Of a stretch of DNA of 8,034 nucleotides, positions 5,477 through 8,034 are shown piece by piece. The first letter of the stretch is position 1. Every line of letters starts with the position of its first letter. Below the pieces are notes generated by a model, which saw only the letters and a program-made list of their open reading frames with translations, did not search any database and had not been told where the DNA came from. Origin of the DNA: JBDRGC01 sp043818215 (GTDB lineage Bacteria; Chloroflexota; Anaerolineae; Anaerolineales; UBA11858). The DNA lies in NCBI GenBank assembly GCA_043818215.1, contig JBDRGC010000502.1, forward strand, positions 1-8,034, given 5' to 3'. Made by a program: the position numbers and the translations under genes.

Positions 5477-5791
5477 ATGACAATGCACGTCGTCTCCCCA
5501 GAAATAGATCGGCTCAAACAGCTTTACGGTGGTGGATTCCAGAACAATTTCCTGGACAATGCTCTTCGCAAGGTTATCCATCACCAGATCACTCGCGACA
5601 AGGCGGATTTGCGGCGGGTCCAAGATGCCCTGGATGGGTTCGAAGCGCTATACGGCCTCTCTTCCGCTGATTTCTGGGAACGTTTCCAGATCGGAGAAAT
5701 GGCAGACACCGCCGACTTCATGGAGTGGAACGCGTTCTGCAAAATGAAGCCGCGTATTTTAGGCCGGTTGCGAATTCTTACAGAACGATGA
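5477..5791 (+). CDS. small helical partner protein of the TumE-like toxin (putative antitoxin, module C)
   Basis: A 104-residue helical protein. Its second half is FEALYGLSSADFWERFQIGE (55-74), then MADTADFMEWNAFCKMKPRI and a basic RLRIL ending (75-102). I recognise this 'F[EK]..YG[LM]SS..F...F..GE..D..D..EW' pattern as the small protein commonly next to TumE/DUF6516 genes. It has no visible DNA-binding fold, unlike the Xre-type antitoxin of the founding TumE/TumA pair, so neutralisation by direct binding is the likelier mechanism. ATG 5477 has caggag at 5464-5469. The stop overlaps the next start by ATGA. Homologous to the module B partner in the FE..YG and W regions only. Confidence 0.68.
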   Translation: MTMHVVSPEIDRLKQLYGGGFQNNFLDNALRKVIHHQITRDKADLRRVQDALDGFEALYGLSSADFWERFQIGEMADTADFMEWNAFCKMKPRILGRLRILTER

Positions 5792-6186
5792 GGCCCATGA
5801 GTGATCCCGATCCCGTCAGTTATTTGATCGAGGCTGAATTGGCCCTGGTGAGCAGTTCCATTGTCGCTGAGTACCAGATTTCGCGCTCCTGGGCCAACAC
5901 CGATGATGGCTACATCCGCGCTCGTGTTACGTTGACCAACGGAGACTTCCTGGAAGCCAGTGAATACTTCGTACTCCAGGGAGGGCGCATCGGAACCGCT
6001 GATTATCATCACCAGTGGATGGATAGTAATAAACAGACGCTCCGCCGCCGGTGGGACAGTACGCCCCATTACCCTAAATTGCAGGATTTTCCGCATCACA
6101 TTCACCTGGGCGCAACCGCTGTCGTTCCTGGTCGACCAATAAGCCTGGTTTCTATTTTGAAGGTGCTGGAAAGCGAATTGTCCTGA
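5788..6186 (+). CDS. TumE/DUF6516-family toxin (module C)
   Basis: A 132-residue TumE-like protein: IVAEYQISRSW (25-35) begins the strand region, VTLTNGDFLEASEYFVLQGG follows at 47-66, and the diagnostic segment is YHHQWMDSNKQTLRRRWDS (73-91) with HYPKLQDFPHHIHL (94-107). The W-D ... PH.P....FPHHxH arrangement is the clearest family mark in the window; the clustered His/Asp residues are the candidate active site. ATG 5788 overlaps the upstream stop; ATG 5797 is an alternative. The frame is open further left to 5725, but that lies entirely inside the partner gene. A terminator begins 36 bp after the stop. Inferred role: growth-inhibiting toxin, probably acting on RNA, held by the upstream protein. 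The biochemical activity is not deducible from the sequence. Confidence 0.75.
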   Translation: MRPMSDPDPVSYLIEAELALVSSSIVAEYQISRSWANTDDGYIRARVTLTNGDFLEASEYFVLQGGRIGTADYHHQWMDSNKQTLRRRWDSTPHYPKLQDFPHHIHLGATAVVPGRPISLVSILKVLESELS

Positions 6187-6220
6187 ACAGTATTCATGAA
6201 CAGTGCCCACGCCTTATCCA

Positions 6221-6257
6221 CAGCCCGCTATGGCGGGCTTTTTTGATCCCTGCGCGC
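6221..6257. repeat. terminator-linked repeat, copy 3 (short)
   Basis: The first 37 bases of the 214-bp repeat occur again here, including the terminator and the constant tail gatccctgcgcgc. Similarity fades after about 6266 (gcaatcttttc against gcaggcttttc). The surface-protein fragment is absent, so this copy is either truncated or the original short form. Confidence 0.88.
6222..6244 (+). terminator. rho-independent terminator of module C
   Basis: agcccgc (6222-6228) pairs with gcgggct (6233-6239) around the loop tatg, then six T (6239-6244). The three terminators differ essentially only in the loop: tccg, tctg, tatg. Confidence 0.93.
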
Positions 6258-6277
6258 AATCTTTTCTCCTGATGCGT

Positions 6278-6299
6278 TATAATAAAGTTGCGGCCCGCA
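6278..6299 (+). promoter_or_regulatory. -10 element and candidate operator of module D
   Basis: A perfect TATAAT (6278-6283) lies 55 bp before the ATG; no good -35 is found at 16-18 bp. Five bases later comes the dyad tgcgg-c-ccgca (6289-6299), which would overlap the transcription start. Because the first gene product looks like a ribbon-helix-helix protein, this palindrome is a plausible autoregulatory site. Confidence 0.45.
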
Positions 6300-6338
6300 G
6301 ACGCGTTTAAAATTTATCGTCGAGCAAGGATTAAGCCT

Positions 6339-6758
6339 ATGCAAACCATTACCATCTCCCTACCAGAAAACATATACCAGCAATTCGAACGTCGATCCCG
6401 ACAAAACCGACGTGCCATGGCCGATGAAGTAACTGCCGCCGTCATGGAAGTTCTTCCCGATGATGAATCGTTGCCGCTCGATCTTGAGCGGGAATTGGCG
6501 CAGCTCCGCCTCTTTGCCAACGATGATCTGCATCGAGCCGCGCAGATGATGGCGACTGATGATGAATCCGAGCGCATGCAACAATTGACAGAAAAACAGC
6601 AGCGGATAGGATTGACGCCCGACGAACGGCAGGCAGCGCGGCTATTGTCCCGTTTTTTCAACCGCATTATGCTAGTGCGGGCAGAAGCGGCCGTTTTACT
6701 CCAGGAGCGCGGGTTTGATATTTCCCATCTTGGGACCTTTTCTATGGACGATAAATGA
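6339..6758 (+). CDS. ribbon-helix-helix-like protein paired with an HNH nuclease
   Basis: A 139-residue protein. Residues 2-40 (QTITISLPENIYQQFERRSR, then QNRRAMADEVTAAVMEVLP) have the ribbon-helix-helix pattern: a short beta strand with alternating polar/hydrophobic residues, then two helices, as in MetJ/Arc and many antitoxins. The rest is helical and charged, with LTPDERQAARLLSRF (92-106) and a closing segment VLLQERGFDISHLG (119-132) that I recognise from proteins encoded next to HNH genes. The start at 6339 has aagga at 6326-6330; a TTG further up (6288) lies in the promoter palindrome and is unlikely. Its stop overlaps the HNH start by ATGA. Proposed role: DNA-binding repressor and partner, possibly an inhibitor, of the nuclease. 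The N-terminal fold is fairly clear; the function of the long helical part is unknown. Confidence 0.65.
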   Translation: MQTITISLPENIYQQFERRSRQNRRAMADEVTAAVMEVLPDDESLPLDLERELAQLRLFANDDLHRAAQMMATDDESERMQQLTEKQQRIGLTPDERQAARLLSRFFNRIMLVRAEAAVLLQERGFDISHLGTFSMDDK

Positions 6759-7183
6759 GTCGTTCTCACATTTCCCATTCTTTGCGTCGGGCGGTTGTGG
6801 CGCGTTCGCCGGGACAATGCTGTTATTGTTTGACCCAACAGAAAAACAGCGGCGTTCGCTTGACCGTGGACCACATCATCCCGGAATCGTTAGGCGGCGC
6901 GACAGCACAGGAAAATTTGTGTCTGGCCTGTTGGGATTGCAATCTCATCAAAGGCAGGCGCATTTCGGCCATTGACCCGATCACTCAGGAAGAAGTGGCT
7001 CTTTTTAACCCGCTCACCCAGGCATGGGGCGATCATTTCCAATGGAGCGAAGACGCAAACCGGATCATGGGCCTTACGCCGGTTGGCCGGGCGACGGTTC
7101 GCGCGTTGAAATTGAACCGACCGTTTCTGGTTGAAGTGCGGCGACGATGGGCAATAGTTGGCTGGCATCCGCCGGAAGAATGA
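6755..7183 (+). CDS. HNH endonuclease (module D)
   Basis: A 142-residue HNH nuclease. A zinc-binding pair CxxC (C22/C25, in QCCYC) and a second pair (C59/C62, CWDC) frame the core LTVDHIIPESLGG (36-48), with D39-H40 supplying the general-base histidine. Asn54 and Asn63 (CNLIKGRR) supply the remaining positions, so this is an H-N-N type. The C-terminal half (FNPLTQAWGDHFQW, 84-97; IMGLTPVGRATVRALKLNR, 104-122; a closing GWHPPEE) is a conserved extension seen in stand-alone HNH proteins of cyanobacteria and Chloroflexota. It is a metal-dependent DNA (or RNA) cutting enzyme by family. It is not near any phage packaging, intron or restriction gene; its only partner is the overlapping RHH-like gene, suggesting a TA-like or defence pair. 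All catalytic residues look intact. No T-run terminator follows. Confidence 0.88.
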   Translation: MSRSHISHSLRRAVVARSPGQCCYCLTQQKNSGVRLTVDHIIPESLGGATAQENLCLACWDCNLIKGRRISAIDPITQEEVALFNPLTQAWGDHFQWSEDANRIMGLTPVGRATVRALKLNRPFLVEVRRRWAIVGWHPPEE

Positions 7184-7262
7184 ACATTGCATACGGGGTG
7201 TATTCCCAAAATTATGGTTTGTTGATTCAACACTCCTGTAAACGGGATTTCCACACCTGCCC

Positions 7263-7277
7263 TGCGGGAATCCCGCA
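7263..7277. repeat. perfect 15-bp palindrome
   Basis: tgcggga-a-tcccgca, seven-base arms around one base. It lies 80 bp after the HNH gene, in otherwise featureless sequence (7184-7340). Without a T-run or a larger loop it is not a convincing terminator. Confidence 0.6.
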
Positions 7278-7348
7278 CCGGGTAGATTCCCTGTCTAACG
7301 CTACAAAAACACGTGTTATAGATGTTAACTCATGTTACGCAGTTCGCA

Positions 7349-7476
7349 TCCTGAGTAGTTCCGAAGGGACGTATACCTATGCAGGCACTGCGCACCTGCA
7401 CCGAACGCAGGTACGGTGTCGAAGGGTGCGAACGGGTTCGAACTCAACCCTTCAATACGCTGAACGCTACTCAGGA
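7349..7476. repeat. 128-bp inverted repeat with internal hairpins
   Basis: The ends are perfect inverted 10-mers: tcctgagtag (7349-7358) and ctactcagga (7467-7476). Inside are further hairpins: acctgc 7394-7399 with gcaggt 7407-7412, gaagggt 7421-7427 with acccttc 7447-7453, and cgaac 7429-7433 with gttcg 7436-7440. The last bases are shared with the left edge of the next palindrome. No coding potential is visible; a MITE/REP-like element is the best description. Confidence 0.65.
7393..7423. repeat. 31-bp repeat, inverted copy at 7646-7676
   Basis: Starts cacctgcaccgaacgcaggt and is an exact reverse complement of 7646-7676 over all 31 bases. A diverged third version occurs at 7950-7987. It contains its own 6-bp hairpin with loop accgaac. 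Confidence 0.9.
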
Positions 7477-7763
7477 ACGGTGATTAAATAACTTACCCAT
7501 TCAAACAATCACGTTAGCGCCGGTTGAGTAGCGCAGGCACACGTTTTTCGTGCCGGAGCGTACACCTGCACCCCTCTGTGTGTGGCGCAAGTGTCGAAAC
7601 CCAGCGGATTACGGCAGATATACCCATTTTCAAGCCCCGCTTGGTTTCGACACCGTACCTGCGTTCGGTGCAGGTGTACGGCTCTCCGTTCCTCCGAGCC
7701 TACTCAACCGGCGCTACACCCAAATTTGCAAATGGGGAAGTTATTTAATTTTCATTCCTCAGG
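7470..7763. repeat. ~290-bp imperfect palindrome
   Basis: Four sets of arms pair in nested order: 7483-7501 with 7731-7749 (18 of 19), 7515-7530 with 7701-7716 (16 of 16), 7560-7572 with 7667-7679 (13 of 13), and 7591-7601 with 7643-7653 (11 of 11). Weaker similarity extends outward to tcagga/tcctca at the edges. The centre is near 7617. Short frames that are open across it are by-products of symmetry. It could be a non-autonomous mobile element or a long structured RNA. Confidence 0.8.
7646..7676. repeat. 31-bp repeat, inverted copy of 7393-7423
   Basis: Exact reverse complement of 7393-7423. It also forms part of the right arm of the large palindrome, so the right arm could pair either with its own left arm or with the neighbouring element. 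Confidence 0.9.
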
Positions 7764-7891
7764 ATGAAATTTGAACCACTTTTTTGCCGAGTGCGTAACA
7801 TGAATGTTAAGATAATGTTTTTGACTCCGCTTACCCATATGTCATACCGCAAGGGTATCCCTAGACACCAGGGACAGGTGTACCCGTTGGT

Positions 7892-7948
7892 ATTGCGAAC
7901 CGACGCTTTTCGGTGAAGCAATCTCCTTCTCGCCAAGGATGAGATTGC
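7892..7948. repeat. two overlapping, mutually exclusive hairpins
   Basis: Hairpin 1: attgc 7892-7896 with gcaat 7918-7922, inner accga 7899-7903 with tcggt 7910-7914. Hairpin 2: gcaatctc 7918-7925 with gagattgc 7941-7948. Both need gcaat at 7918-7922, so only one can form at a time. The layout recalls a switch, but no gene starts before the window ends, and no T-run follows. Confidence 0.5.
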
Positions 7949-7949
7949 T

Positions 7950-7987
7950 CACCTGCACTGCACCAAACGCAGTGCGGTGCAAGTGTC
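7950..7987. repeat. diverged relative of the 31-bp repeat
   Basis: Begins cacctgcac and contains gcaccaaacgcag and gcggtgcaagtgtc, a recognisable but diverged form of 7393-7423. It folds into its own hairpin: tgcactgc with gcagtgc around the loop accaaac. Confidence 0.5.
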
Positions 7988-8034
7988 AGCGGTAAAGCTG
8001 CTTCGCATACTTATCCCTGTGGGACACTTGTCCC

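Larger units (their letters stand above)
7764..8034. other. non-coding right end of the window
   Basis: No gene can be supported. Besides the hairpins at 7892-7948 and the repeat at 7950-7987, it holds a short stem between about 7853 and 7885 (gggta/taccc and acacc/ggtgt) and a perfect dyad gggaca-ct-tgtccc at 8021-8034, cut off by the window end. It may be the leader of a gene beyond the window. Confidence 0.45.

Noticed and set aside
5581..6210. 209-codon reverse-strand open frame across module C
   Set aside because: It is a shadow of the TumE-like pair; no domain is recognisable and there is no sensible ribosome binding site.
6314..6874. Long reverse-strand open frame across the module D genes
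   Set aside because: It is antisense to the RHH-like and HNH genes, whose protein motifs are clear; the reverse product is low-complexity and Arg/Ser-rich.
7147..7491. Forward open frame running from the end of the HNH gene into the repeats
   Set aside because: It crosses inverted repeats, has no ribosome binding site, and begins inside the HNH gene.
7524..7936. Short open frames across the large palindrome and the right end
   Set aside because: Several frames are open at once on both strands because of the symmetry; none shows a motif or ribosome binding site.
7349..7987. CRISPR array
   Set aside because: The repeats are inverted, unequal in spacing and few; there are no regular spacers and no cas genes.

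Overview
The window looks like an accessory region of a bacterial chromosome, not a conserved housekeeping locus. My best guess for the host is a member of the Chloroflexota (Anaerolineae-like). This is inferred from the dense small toxin-antitoxin-type gene pairs, the many palindromic and short tandem intergenic repeats, and remnants of a surface protein with the 'YQGRL ... LYDAD..GSLMWGP' module that I associate with that group. No rRNA, tRNA, CRISPR array or intact transposase is visible.

Left part (1-2760), forward strand. Short tandem repeats that fold into a 21-bp hairpin lie just before a uridine-kinase-like P-loop kinase (143-781). Next comes an A+T-rich nucleotidyltransferase of the lincosamide/aminoglycoside type (843-1379), then an alpha/beta hydrolase (1572-2495) bracketed by two copies of a 34-bp direct repeat. 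A 77-bp palindrome follows.

Middle part (2760-7183). This is an island of four forward-strand two-gene modules: (A) HicB-like antitoxin plus VapC-type PIN toxin, (B) and (C) two distantly related pairs of a small helical protein plus a TumE/DUF6516-like toxin, and (D) a ribbon-helix-helix-like protein plus an HNH endonuclease. In every module the second gene starts inside the stop codon of the first through an ATGA overlap, so each is a translationally coupled bicistron. Modules A, B and C each end at a nearly identical rho-independent terminator followed by the same sequence. After A and B this shared sequence runs for about 214 bp and includes a decayed, reverse-strand piece of the surface-protein gene. 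The signal-peptide end and possible C-terminal end of that gene lie on either side of module A. The arrangement resembles a cassette array built or reshuffled by recombination between the terminator-linked repeats.

Right part (7184-8034). About 850 bp with no convincing gene. It is filled with nested inverted repeats: a roughly 290-bp imperfect palindrome (7470-7763), a second inverted repeat (7349-7476), a perfect 31-bp inverted pair, and two mutually exclusive hairpins near 7892-7948.

How the genes work together: the four modules are most simply read as independent toxin-antitoxin or TA-like units with their own promoters or -10 elements and terminators. The left-hand kinase, nucleotidyltransferase and hydrolase look like separately acquired single genes and show no clear functional link to one another.
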